NCBI GenBank assembly: GCA_016181585.1
Contig: JACOYX010000005.1
Coordinates: 1 to 34,324, forward strand
Length of the DNA stretch: 34,324 nucleotides
Reading direction: 5' to 3'
DNA from: Candidatus Sungiibacteriota bacterium
GTDB lineage: Bacteria > Patescibacteriota > Minisyncoccia > Sungbacterales > HO2-52-23
The number at the start of each line of letters is the position of its first letter. The first letter of the stretch is position 1. The notes below the pieces were generated by a model. The model worked only from the letters and a program-made list of their open reading frames with translations, did no database searches and was not told the DNA's origin. Made by a program: the position numbers and the translations under genes. Positions 22,789 through 31,086 of this stretch are shown here, piece after piece.

Positions 22789-24030
22789 ATGCAAATGCAA
22801 TCCTCAGGTTTTAAAGTTGAGCAATTTAGGAAATTAAATAACTGGAAACTTTTGGAAATGGACGCAAGCATTCCGCTCACGGTTTCTTTCGTGTGCCCCG
22901 CAGATGGAAAAGAAATACGCGTTCTTTGTACTTTTGTCGGCAATGGCGGAGCGCAAAAAATGCGAATAGGCTCTTGTGAATCATGCGGCTATACGGGATA
23001 TATTGACCGTCCGACAAAAGAATGGATCGGGAGATTTTATTCCGAATCATGGGATAAAGGCAATCCGGCAACGCAAGAGGAGCGGGTGCGGCTTGAAGTA
23101 GGGCGGCGGAAAATTCAATTTAACGAAGGGCTTGACAAACTTACGAATCGAACCTATATTTTGCAAAATAAATTAAAAGGCTTGTTGAAAAAAGATCGGC
23201 CGATATGTGAAATTGGATGCGGTTATGGGTTCGAACTTCAGCATTTGAAAGATTGGGGATTTTCTCAACTCACGGGGCTTGAAGCGTCGCCCCATCGTGC
23301 GGAAGTGGCGCGGCGGGCTTTCGGACATGAAATATTTACCGCGCCGTTTGAAAATGCGGAATTGCAGGAAAAACTTCGGGCAAAGGGACCGTTTGGTCTC
23401 ATCTATTCGCATCATGTTTTTGAGCACGTGTATGATCCGGATGAAATTATCCGCCTTGTGTCTGGACTCCAGGAAGAAGGGGATTATTTTATGATAACGC
23501 TTCCAAATTTTGAGGGAGAGTTTTCGCTGGGGACGCTTTTCTTTTTGCCGCACTTGCATACGTTTACCAAATATGCGCTTGCAAAACTTCTTGCAAAATA
23601 TGGATACGAAGTGGCTGATGACTCGCTTTGCACAAAATATGAAATAAGTTTTGCGGCAAAAAAAGTGCAAAATCCGAAAGTGAAAGAGCCGGAACGGAAA
23701 GATTTTTTCGAACAGGCGATTGCAAAGTTTTCAAATTATTTCCGGTTTCCGAAAGAGCCGGCCGGTCGGAAAGTTTTCTGGGGTTCGCGCGATATTGATG
23801 TTGGAGGATATCTGCCGTATAGGGGAGATTTTTTAACAAGGATAATGGAGGTATTCACTTCGCGCCTTTTTACTCTGCGCCACAAAAAAGAGCTTACGGT
23901 CTACATCGGCACGCCGCCGCACGATTGGCGGGGGATTATTTCGCTCGTGGTATCACCGCTCGAGAACCGCAAAGCACATTCTCCGATCGAGATTCAGTTT
24001 GAGAAGAATGTAAAACTTGCATATAAGTAA
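22789..24030 (+). CDS. Zinc-ribbon SAM-dependent methyltransferase, paralog 1
   Basis: The 413-residue protein has three parts. Residues about 30-90 form a putative zinc ribbon with Cys36, Cys47, Cys63 and Cys66 (GSCESCGYTGYIDRPTKEWI), similar in outline to the ribbon of sugar C-methyltransferases. Residues about 137-260 are a Rossmann methyltransferase with motif I CEIGCGYGFELQHLK, then GLEASPHRAEVARRAFG and YSHHVFEHVYDPDEII. The C-terminal 130 residues (RDIDVGGYLPYRGDF, SPIEIQFE) are a conserved extra domain, also present in the paralog at 31087. The pairing suggests two methylations of related sugar positions. The start is supported by the promoter whose predicted start site sits at the ATG. 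Confidence 0.8.
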   Translation: MQMQSSGFKVEQFRKLNNWKLLEMDASIPLTVSFVCPADGKEIRVLCTFVGNGGAQKMRIGSCESCGYTGYIDRPTKEWIGRFYSESWDKGNPATQEERVRLEVGRRKIQFNEGLDKLTNRTYILQNKLKGLLKKDRPICEIGCGYGFELQHLKDWGFSQLTGLEASPHRAEVARRAFGHEIFTAPFENAELQEKLRAKGPFGLIYSHHVFEHVYDPDEIIRLVSGLQEEGDYFMITLPNFEGEFSLGTLFFLPHLHTFTKYALAKLLAKYGYEVADDSLCTKYEISFAAKKVQNPKVKEPERKDFFEQAIAKFSNYFRFPKEPAGRKVFWGSRDIDVGGYLPYRGDFLTRIMEVFTSRLFTLRHKKELTVYIGTPPHDWRGIISLVVSPLENRKAHSPIEIQFEKNVKLAYK

Positions 24031-24031
24031 T

Positions 24032-24073
24032 TTTTCCAGCATTTATCCGCGATCGCGGATAAATGCTGGAAAA
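24032..24073. terminator. Perfect 42-bp palindrome with GCGATCGC core, likely two-way terminator
   Basis: TTTTCCAGCATTTATCCGC and its exact complement flank GATC. The ends give T-runs on both strands, and it lies between the convergent genes 22789(+) and 24143(-), two bases after the first stop. Confidence 0.85.
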
Positions 24074-24142
24074 CAGAAGGCATCAAGCATTGTTCAGGTT
24101 CACGTTACTTGAAGTTGCGGTTCTCGATTTGTATTGCTTTGC

Positions 24143-24916
24143 TCAAAGATTAATATACGCCAATGAAGTGCCTTTAATGTGTTTGATGTTTTTGTAGCGG
24201 GGGTTGGTGCGTTGGAGTTCGTTGAGGGCACGGGTTACTCCTTCCCATGCGCCGTAGTCATGCCACAGCACTATGCCGTTTTCCCGCATCATTGACTCTG
24301 TTTTTTGGGTGTCGCTAATTACATATTCATAGGTATGCGCGCCGTCAATAAATAGAAGATCAATTTTTCCGTGGAAAGGAGAAAAATCAAATGTCGCCGA
24401 ATCGCCGAAGAGGCGTTTTATTTTTTTCTCCTCATTGGTTCCCGTAAAGCGAAGTTTTCTTTGGGAGTTTGGCACAAATTTTTTGTCGCCCGTGATGGCA
24501 AATTCCGTTTCCATATTTTCGGCGGGGAGATCCAGTGTATACACGATGCCGTCATCGGTATTTGCCGCCATGTTGTACGCTGTTCTTCCGTCAAACGTGC
24601 CGATTTCAAAAAGCGTTTTTGGTTTTTGCGTTTGAATGAATGAGTTAATGAGCATCAGTTCAAGAAGCGACACGTTGCCTGAAATTCCTTCATGTCCGCG
24701 TAAAACAATGGGCGGGTATTGGCGTATCAATGCATCGGGAGATACTTGGGGGAGCAATGTAAGAGGTTTTTTTCTTCGCGTTTCAAAACCGAAGTGCGCG
24801 GCAAATTCCGCCAAGTATGCCCGTTCTCGCTTGGTAAATATGCCGATGGTAAATAAATAGAAAGAGGCAAAAATGCTATATAAATATTTGGCGATAAAGC
24901 GGGTTGATTTCCACAT
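24143..24916 (-). CDS. Class I SAM methyltransferase, type-24 family
   Basis: The 257-residue product starts with an amphipathic or hydrophobic N-terminal segment (IAKYLYSIFASFYLFTIGIF, about 8-27) that could hold it at the membrane. The catalytic part has motif I LFEIGTFDGRTAYNMAAN, GIVYTLDLP for the acidic end of beta 2, IDLLFIDGAHTYEYVISD and GIVLWHDYGAWEGVTRAL. The FIDGAHTYE...WHDY signature marks the Methyltransf_24/O-methyltransferase group common in capsule and glycopeptide clusters. It is transcribed opposite to the flanking genes; the 24958 element occupies its upstream region, so its promoter must lie in or near the element's left end. Confidence 0.85.
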   Translation of the reverse strand: MWKSTRFIAKYLYSIFASFYLFTIGIFTKRERAYLAEFAAHFGFETRRKKPLTLLPQVSPDALIRQYPPIVLRGHEGISGNVSLLELMLINSFIQTQKPKTLFEIGTFDGRTAYNMAANTDDGIVYTLDLPAENMETEFAITGDKKFVPNSQRKLRFTGTNEEKKIKRLFGDSATFDFSPFHGKIDLLFIDGAHTYEYVISDTQKTESMMRENGIVLWHDYGAWEGVTRALNELQRTNPRYKNIKHIKGTSLAYINL

Positions 24917-24957
24917 AGTATATGTTTCATAGTAGGGTGTATTGTTGCTTTATTCAA

Positions 24958-25120
24958 TAGACCTACTGCAAAAGATTTTCGTAACGAAATTTCTTAATTT
25001 AGAGACAAAATCGTTGAATAAATTTCGAGGCCTATCGGCTTGGATAAGCCAAGAAATTTTGAAGCGATTTTGGCCTAAATTAAGAAATTGCAGTAGAAGT
25101 ATCTTTGCGCAGTAGGTCTA
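24958..25120. mobile_element. MITE-like element, most complete copy (163 bp)
   Basis: TAGACCTACTGC and GCAGTAGGTCTA close the element, and the inverted repeat continues imperfectly for about 56 bases on each side (for example AATTTCTTAATTTAG on the left against CTAAATTAAGAAATT on the right). The centre holds a GGCCTATC/GATAAGCC hairpin. There is no ORF. It lies between divergent genes 24143(-) and 25158(+), so it could also carry promoters for both. Confidence 0.88.
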
Positions 25121-25157
25121 AGGTTACTTTATTAAGCTAAAAGTGGTTATATTATTC

Positions 25158-26123
25158 ATGAGTATTCTGCAGCCAATTCGGGAGGTGGTGTTTAAGACAC
25201 GGCATCGCCTGCGCAATACATATCCTGTATGGTATAGAGTTTTGAATAGGAAGTCGCGTGGGTTTTGGAATGAGCACGGTAGAATTACACAGGATAACAT
25301 TGGTAAAACAATCGTTGAGACTTTGAAAAAAGAAGGGATTGCGGTCACCGATGTCGCAACACTTTTTCCTGAGATGTCTTTTGATGAAATGCGGCGTTTT
25401 GCTTTTGATACTTTGAAAAAGCCTGGCATCGAACAAGAAATTGCGGAGCATGAAAAAATGATACAGGAGCGGGTGGAGACGGGCGCGGTGCGTGCAGGAA
25501 AGCGAAAGCATGTCAAAGATTTTATTGTCGAGCCGTGGGGATCTACGGGGAATAATATATTGCCTGCGCTAGATAATCCTTTTATCAAAGCAAATCTTGA
25601 CGATGGGCTTATTCAAATTGTAGGGTCGTATTTGGGGCTTGCTCCGCGTTTTAGGGCATTTTCTTTGCGGCTGACACTCACGAGTCCCGATGGCGCGAAA
25701 GAATATTTTTCCCAGCGCTGGCATCGCGATAATGAAGATAAGCGTCTTTGTAAAATGTTTATTTACATGACCGATGTTTTGGATGATGCGGACGGGCCGT
25801 TTAAATATATAAAAGAATCGCATGCAATGGGTAGATATGGCAATGTGTTTCCTTCGCGCCCGCCGTCTTCTCTCTACCCGGATCTTGGAGGGGTGGAGAA
25901 GGTGATTCCCGCGGATGTTGTTCAAACTTGCTTTGGCCGTGCAGGTACGGTAGTTTTAGCCGATACCGGCGGATTGCATAAAGGGGGATACACGACAAGC
26001 AAGCCGCGATTTATGTACACGGGCACTTTTTTTACCGATGCCTCGGTGTCGCCGATTCATTTGAAATATGAAGGGGATATAAAAAGTTTGTCTCCGCTTG
26101 CCAAATTTGCACTCGAAAGATGA
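25158..26123 (+). CDS. Fe(II)/2-oxoglutarate dioxygenase, phytanoyl-CoA hydroxylase-like
   Basis: The track start is a GTG at 25143; I prefer the ATG at 25158 (MSILQPIREVVF), giving 321 residues. The double-stranded beta-helix core carries the iron ligands His189 and Asp191 in QRWHRDNED, the distal His274 in GGLHKGGY, and Arg284 (SKPRFM) for binding 2-oxoglutarate. DDADGPFKYIKESH is the usual PhyH strand before the cap. Members hydroxylate small molecules, lipids or sugars; here a modification of the glycan or its lipid carrier is plausible from context. It starts 37 bases after the 24958 element and ends 6 bases before the next transferase, so it heads a run of co-directional genes to 32334. 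Confidence 0.85.
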   Translation: MSILQPIREVVFKTRHRLRNTYPVWYRVLNRKSRGFWNEHGRITQDNIGKTIVETLKKEGIAVTDVATLFPEMSFDEMRRFAFDTLKKPGIEQEIAEHEKMIQERVETGAVRAGKRKHVKDFIVEPWGSTGNNILPALDNPFIKANLDDGLIQIVGSYLGLAPRFRAFSLRLTLTSPDGAKEYFSQRWHRDNEDKRLCKMFIYMTDVLDDADGPFKYIKESHAMGRYGNVFPSRPPSSLYPDLGGVEKVIPADVVQTCFGRAGTVVLADTGGLHKGGYTTSKPRFMYTGTFFTDASVSPIHLKYEGDIKSLSPLAKFALER

Positions 26124-26129
26124 TATATA

Positions 26130-27479
26130 ATGAAAACTATTTTTATCTCAAGCTTTCATCCGTTTATCTCACGGAACATTCTTTATACTCCGGTGATTTC
26201 GCATATCCTGCGGGAGCGAAAAGACGCGCAAATTGTTATTTTAGTTCCGGATTATAAAAAAGAATATTTTGTAAAATGTTTTGCGGGGAAACGGATTGCG
26301 ATAGAAGGGGTTAGGACGGGAGGCGCGCCGAAATTTCGAACGCTTTTTTTTAAACGCATGGCTCGGATGATGCTCGATACGGATACCGCGCGCATACAAA
26401 AGCGTTCAAAACTGCATATAGAGGGCGGTCTTTTTTATTTTCTTGTATCATATATTGCTGTTGGTTTTGGAAAATTCAGATTATTCCGAAGCGTTTTGCG
26501 TTTTCTCGACTATTGGTTTGCGGATTTTGAGCGTTTCAATGAGGCGCTCTTTCGCTGGAAACCGGATTTGATTGTGGCGACCGATGTGCAAAATGAGTAC
26601 AATGTGTCGCTTATGCAAGCCGCCCGCTATTACAATATTCCTGCCGTGGCGATGGTGCGCTCTTGGGATAATTTAACTTCCTTGCAAGGGATGATGCGTG
26701 TTGCGCCAAAGCTTCTCTTGGTTCCCACGGCGCAGTTAAAAAAAGAAGCGATTCTCTATCACGATATTCCAGAAGATTATATTCGAGTGGTAGGCATACC
26801 TCACTATGACCGCTATCGCGGGGGCGTGAAAATTGCGCGGGAGGAATTTTTTAATTCGATGGGACTTGACCCGGAAAAAAAGCTGATACTTTATACTACG
26901 CTGGGCGATCGTTACTTGGGGACGGCGAGCGTGGATCAAGCAGTACTGGAAGTTTTAAAACATATTGATGTAAATATTGTGGTGCGATGCCACCCGGGGG
27001 ATACTATTACTTTAGAACATTCATTTAAGACGCCGGCGACGATGATTTTTGACCGTCCGGGTGTTATATTTAAGCAAGGCAATTTCGGCAATCGCGAAAT
27101 AAGTGCGGATGATGACAAAAAGCTGGAGCACGAACTTTTTTATGCCGATGTTGTGGTGCTTTGCGCATCTACTATCGCTATCGATGCCGCAGTCTTCGGC
27201 GCGCCCGCGATAGGAGTTGCTTTTTCTGGAACTCCCGCGTCATACTGGGCAAGTCCGCGCCGTTTTTACGGCTATACGCACTTGAAACGGGTGGTAAAAA
27301 CCGGAGGGATCCGGCTTGTGGGAAGTAAGGAGGAATTGCGCCGCGAGGTTGATGCGTATTTGCGCGATCCGGCGAGAGATAAAAAAGAAAGAGAACATAT
27401 GATTTGCCAAGAAGATGGTTTTTGCGATGCGGAAAGTTCGGAGCGGGTTGCTCGCATTATTACGCAAGAGGTCTTATGA
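26130..27479 (+). CDS. Long GT-B-like transferase, paralog 2
   Basis: The 449-residue product shares the family plan with the genes at 18463, 28226 and 29639: MKTIFISSFHPFISRNILYT at the N-terminus, IVILVPDYKKEYF, PDLIVATDVQNEYN, AMVRSWDNLTSLQG, VVGIPHYDRY, a strand with VVRCHPGDT, and VVLCASTIAIDAAVFGAPAIG near the C-terminus. The last block aligns with the D-Y-S-S...D...K-P block of CDP-glycerol/poly-ribitol phosphotransferases, and HPG resembles the phosphate-binding R-x-H-P of that family (VVRCHP). Transfer of a polyol phosphate or sugar is inferred, not shown. It overlaps the following methyltransferase by 4 bases. Confidence 0.75.
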   Translation: MKTIFISSFHPFISRNILYTPVISHILRERKDAQIVILVPDYKKEYFVKCFAGKRIAIEGVRTGGAPKFRTLFFKRMARMMLDTDTARIQKRSKLHIEGGLFYFLVSYIAVGFGKFRLFRSVLRFLDYWFADFERFNEALFRWKPDLIVATDVQNEYNVSLMQAARYYNIPAVAMVRSWDNLTSLQGMMRVAPKLLLVPTAQLKKEAILYHDIPEDYIRVVGIPHYDRYRGGVKIAREEFFNSMGLDPEKKLILYTTLGDRYLGTASVDQAVLEVLKHIDVNIVVRCHPGDTITLEHSFKTPATMIFDRPGVIFKQGNFGNREISADDDKKLEHELFYADVVVLCASTIAIDAAVFGAPAIGVAFSGTPASYWASPRRFYGYTHLKRVVKTGGIRLVGSKEELRREVDAYLRDPARDKKEREHMICQEDGFCDAESSERVARIITQEVL

Positions 27480-28210
27480 AAAATAGTAAATTCCAATTTT
27501 TTTTACAGCAGGTAGAGGAATATGGAGGAAAAAAACTGGTGCGGGGACACGCGACACGGGCTATTTTGGGTATGGTGTATAATGCGTATGAATTTACCAA
27601 GGCGCGCTCCGGTGTCCAAGTGCTGAATCTCTATGCATCACGTGATGACTCGGGGTTTAGGGAAAATGTATACAAGCCGCTTTTTTCCCATGCTGAATAT
27701 TGCGGTGTCGATATGTGGCAGGATAAATTTATCTATGAGGGCAAAAAGCTTGCGGATTCGCACACATTGCCATTTGCCGATAATACATTCGATGCTGTTA
27801 TGACCACTAAAGTGCTTCTCGAACATGTTTCGGAGCCGGAGCTGACCTTGCGCGAAATAAAGCGCGTGCTCAAGCCCGGCGGAGAAGCGTTTTTGCTTGC
27901 GCCATTTATTACGATTGCGCACCAGGCGCCGTATGATTTTTTTCGCTATACCGAATATGGACTGCGGCATTTGTTTAAAAAGACGGGGTTTGATGTGGTG
28001 TCGCTTGAGCGTTCAAACAGTGATTTTATGACCACCATGGATGCGCGGGCGATGTTTAGTTCTATGGGTATTCTGCCGTGGGCGGCGCGCCGTATGATTG
28101 CGGTATATACGAAACACATCCGGTATCCTATTGCTAGATTTTTGGACAGGTTTATACCGAATCAGGGAAGATTTACAAAGTATTATATATGCAGAGTGAA
28201 GAAAATATAA
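27476..28210 (+). CDS. Class I SAM-dependent methyltransferase (type 11)
   Basis: The start is set to the ATG at 27476, overlapping the upstream stop (ATGA); the track's 27404 lies inside the previous gene. The 244-residue protein has a degenerate motif I (VQVLNLYASRDDSGF, where the usual E/D-x-G-x-G-x-G is lost), followed by a clear HTLPFADNTFDAVMTTKVLLEHV and LREIKRVLKPGGEAFLLAPF and PYDFFRYTEYGLRHLF, the standard order of a Methyltransf_11 enzyme acting on sugars or quinone-like acceptors. The missing glycine loop is notable: SAM binding may be altered or the enzyme may be inactive. It sits between two long transferase paralogs. Confidence 0.8.
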   Translation: MKNSKFQFFLQQVEEYGGKKLVRGHATRAILGMVYNAYEFTKARSGVQVLNLYASRDDSGFRENVYKPLFSHAEYCGVDMWQDKFIYEGKKLADSHTLPFADNTFDAVMTTKVLLEHVSEPELTLREIKRVLKPGGEAFLLAPFITIAHQAPYDFFRYTEYGLRHLFKKTGFDVVSLERSNSDFMTTMDARAMFSSMGILPWAARRMIAVYTKHIRYPIARFLDRFIPNQGRFTKYYICRVKKI

Positions 28211-28225
28211 AATTTGAGTATTCAA

Positions 28226-29620
28226 GTGAAAACTATCTTAATTAATTTCGGCAACAGCTTTTTTGTGCGTAATTTCCTTCGCACCGATGCTTTGCCGATC
28301 CTTCGCAGTGCTGGATATATCCGCATCGTACTGCTTGCTCCGGCAGAGAAGATCGAATACTACAAAAAAGAATTTCCTTATCCGGAGCTGGTATTCGGCG
28401 CATTGCCCAATACAAAAAATTTTCTTGTGGAAAGATTTTTTCGTTTTCTGGAGACCGCGAGCGTGCACACCCACACGGCAACTATGATACGGCGGTATGA
28501 TTTCGTGCGGTCGCGCGGGGGGAAATTTTTGGCGACACGGCTATGGCTTGCCGTTCTGCGGCGAGCATGTTGGGAATTGGGACGTTTCCGATGGTGGCGC
28601 AAGTGCATTCGCAGGGTATATTTTTTGTTTCCGAGCGCCACATTTCGCGAAGCATTTTTAATATATAAACCCGATCTGGTTTATTGCCCAACCATGCTTT
28701 ACCACGACATGCGGATTGTGAAAGAAGCAAAAAAGGCGGGCATCAAAACACTGGGCATGATTTTGAGCTGGGATAATTTATACAGCAAATCACTTATCCG
28801 CGTGCATCCGGACAGGCTGTTGGTCCACACGGAACTTGCGCGAAAGCAAGCCGAAAAATTTGGCGACTACCCGCCGGAGCGCGTGCAGGTGACGGGGATT
28901 GCGCAATATGACCGCTATTTTACCAAAAAAGATATTATTCCGCGGGAAGATTTTATGCGTGACATAGGTGCGGATCCGCATAAAAAATTGATTGTGTACG
29001 GGACATCGGGAAAGGGAAGTTTGTGGATAGACTTGGATATTTTGGGCATCGTTGCGGAGGAAATAAAAAAACAATCATTCGGAGAACCCTTTGAACTTCT
29101 TTTGCGCGCGCATCCTCGTTACGACCTCCCTGCGCATAAATTGGAATTTATCCGGAATCAATATCATTTTCTCGCAATTCCTTCTACAAAGCATTTGGGG
29201 GGAGGTCAAAATGATTGGGAGTTTGACGAGGAAAAAACCGCTTTTCTTGCCAATACGCTGGCGCATGCCGATATTATTATTTCCATGTATTCCACATTTT
29301 TTATCGAGGCGGCGGTTTTTGACAGGCCGCTTATTGGTATTGCGTTTGACGGGGAGAAAAAAAGGCCGTATTGGGATTCGGCAGTGCGCTTTTTTGAATG
29401 GGATCATTTAAAAGAAATCCGTGAGCTAAAGGGCATCTGGCACGTGCGTTCGCGCGCAGAGCTTGTAGACGCGATAAATGCATATCTGAAAAATCCTGCC
29501 CTGTACTGTGAGGGAAGGGCGCGAATGAAAGAAGTGCAGTCGCAGTATACCGATGGTAAATCCGCGGAGCGGGTGGCGCGTTGTATGATTGGCTTGCTGA
29601 AAGAAGGCAATTCCGTGTAA
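28226..29620 (+). CDS. Long GT-B-like transferase, paralog 3
   Basis: The track begins at a TTG (28214); the GTG at 28226 gives VKTILINFGNSFFVRNFLRT, which lines up with MKTIFISSFHPFISRN of paralog 2, so I use 28226 (464 residues). Family landmarks: IVLLAPAEKIEYYKKEFP, YKPDLVYCPTMLYHD, LGMILSWDNLYSKSLIRVHP, VTGIAQYDRYF, LLLRAHPRYD (an R-x-H-P motif as in glycerophosphotransferases) and IISMYSTFFIEAAVFDRPLIG. The product is probably a GT-B-fold transferase on the cytoplasmic face; the donor is unknown. The gap to the methyltransferase before it is 15 bases, and paralog 4 follows after 18 bases, so all belong to one transcript. Confidence 0.75.
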   Translation: MKTILINFGNSFFVRNFLRTDALPILRSAGYIRIVLLAPAEKIEYYKKEFPYPELVFGALPNTKNFLVERFFRFLETASVHTHTATMIRRYDFVRSRGGKFLATRLWLAVLRRACWELGRFRWWRKCIRRVYFLFPSATFREAFLIYKPDLVYCPTMLYHDMRIVKEAKKAGIKTLGMILSWDNLYSKSLIRVHPDRLLVHTELARKQAEKFGDYPPERVQVTGIAQYDRYFTKKDIIPREDFMRDIGADPHKKLIVYGTSGKGSLWIDLDILGIVAEEIKKQSFGEPFELLLRAHPRYDLPAHKLEFIRNQYHFLAIPSTKHLGGGQNDWEFDEEKTAFLANTLAHADIIISMYSTFFIEAAVFDRPLIGIAFDGEKKRPYWDSAVRFFEWDHLKEIRELKGIWHVRSRAELVDAINAYLKNPALYCEGRARMKEVQSQYTDGKSAERVARCMIGLLKEGNSV

Positions 29621-29638
29621 TAGTCTCGATATATTTTT

Positions 29639-31051
29639 ATGGCACAAGAGTATAAAAAAACAATTTTACTTCCGATCTATCATGGCATGCGCGCAAAGAA
29701 TTTTCTGCTTACGGATACGTATCGCGAGCTCGCCAAAGACACGGCAATTCGTCTTGTCATTGTAGCGCCTTCGTTTAAGATTGATTATTATCGGCGCGCC
29801 TTTCCGGAGGCGGATGTTGTCTTTGCGCCGCTGGATATAAGCCCGAATGACGAACCTTTGTTTGGAAAATTGCTTGCGGAGCTTGCTTTCAATTCGCTTG
29901 ATACGAATACGATTCGCTTCAAGCAGTTGCTGCAATATTGGCAATACGGCAATTTACCGCGGTTTTTTTTGAAGCGCACTCTCAATTATATTTTTGGTTC
30001 ATTTACTTCATCCAGATCCGTTATCCGATTTTTGGATCGTTTTGTGGCGCCTCATGCCGCGGTTTTGCGTATTTTTGATCAATATAATCCCGATTTGGCG
30101 CTTGCGCCTGACATTGTTTTTCCGATTGACCGTTTTTTTCTTCGCGCAGCGCGGAAAAGAGGGATTCCTACGGCAGGCATGATGCGTTCGTGGGACAATA
30201 TTACTGCAAAAGGGGTTGTGCAGATATTGCCGGATATGTTAATTCTTCACACGACGCGCATGAAGAGGCTTGCAGAAAAGCTGGTGGGAATGCCGGCAGA
30301 AAAAATAATGGTAAGCGGTCCTCCGGACTTCGATGACTATTACAAGCCGGCCATTTTTTCGCGCGAGGAGTTTTGTCAAAAGCTTGGTATTCCTGCGAGC
30401 CGGCGCATTGTGTTGTTCACTCCGTTTTTTGACGCATCTATTGACTCGGCAATCATACTTCTGCAGGAACTTTTAAAAGCGCTTGATGATGGCCGGATTC
30501 CTTACGATGTACAAATACTTCTGCGCTACCGTCCCGGGTATACTGCCGCATCTTCTCTTGCAATTCCATCTCATCCGCGTCTTGTGATTACCTATCCGTG
30601 CGAGCAGTATTTTTATGGGAAGAAAGGCGCGAAAGAAAGAATTATTGACTGGGAATTTTCAAAGCAAGATGTGGATCTGCTCACTCATTCTATGCGCTAC
30701 AGCGAGGTGATGGTGAATACCGTTTCTACGCTTACGATAGATTCCGCGGCTTGCGACAAACCGGCAATAGGGGTACGGTTTGACGCCGCGCCCAACTGCC
30801 CACCTGAACATCAAATAACCAAAGTTATGGATCTCCACGATCACTATAGAGAGCTTGAACGCACGGGAGGGATACGGCTGGCTAAAAATATCGACGAGCT
30901 GATCGGGAGTATTAATTTTTACCTCAAGCATCCGGAAGCCGATCGCGATGGAAGAAAGCGGATTTGCGAAGAGCAGATTGAATTTTTTGACGGGAAAAAC
31001 GGTACGCGCGCCGCGGAATTTATTAAAAGTGCAATTCGTCCAGCACATTGA
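29639..31051 (+). CDS. Long GT-B-like transferase, paralog 4
   Basis: The 470-residue product has the same plan as its neighbour: KTILLPIYHGMRAKNFLLTD, LVIVAPSFKIDYYRRAFPEA, YNPDLALAPDIVFP, GMMRSWDNITAKGVVQILPD, VSGPPDFDDYY and VMVNTVSTLTIDSAACDKPAIG. The R-x-H-P motif of paralogs 2 and 3 becomes LRYRPGY here, and the block after it has NTVST in place of a Y/C-A-S-T, so substrate preference may differ. Adjacent paralogs 3 and 4 look like a tandem duplication that has diverged strongly. The stop codon overlaps the -35 of the promoter for the next gene, so that gene can also be transcribed separately. Confidence 0.75.
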   Translation: MAQEYKKTILLPIYHGMRAKNFLLTDTYRELAKDTAIRLVIVAPSFKIDYYRRAFPEADVVFAPLDISPNDEPLFGKLLAELAFNSLDTNTIRFKQLLQYWQYGNLPRFFLKRTLNYIFGSFTSSRSVIRFLDRFVAPHAAVLRIFDQYNPDLALAPDIVFPIDRFFLRAARKRGIPTAGMMRSWDNITAKGVVQILPDMLILHTTRMKRLAEKLVGMPAEKIMVSGPPDFDDYYKPAIFSREEFCQKLGIPASRRIVLFTPFFDASIDSAIILLQELLKALDDGRIPYDVQILLRYRPGYTAASSLAIPSHPRLVITYPCEQYFYGKKGAKERIIDWEFSKQDVDLLTHSMRYSEVMVNTVSTLTIDSAACDKPAIGVRFDAAPNCPPEHQITKVMDLHDHYRELERTGGIRLAKNIDELIGSINFYLKHPEADRDGRKRICEEQIEFFDGKNGTRAAEFIKSAIRPAH

Positions 31052-31076
31052 GTTTTTTGGTTTTTTACCCTATTCT
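31048..31076 (+). promoter_or_regulatory. Promoter of the 31087 methyltransferase (near-leaderless)
   Basis: TTGAGT and TATTCT are 17 bases apart, and the -10 ends 10 bases before the ATG at 31087. The layout matches that of the paralog at 22789. Confidence 0.55.
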
Positions 31077-31086
31077 GGGGTTATAT

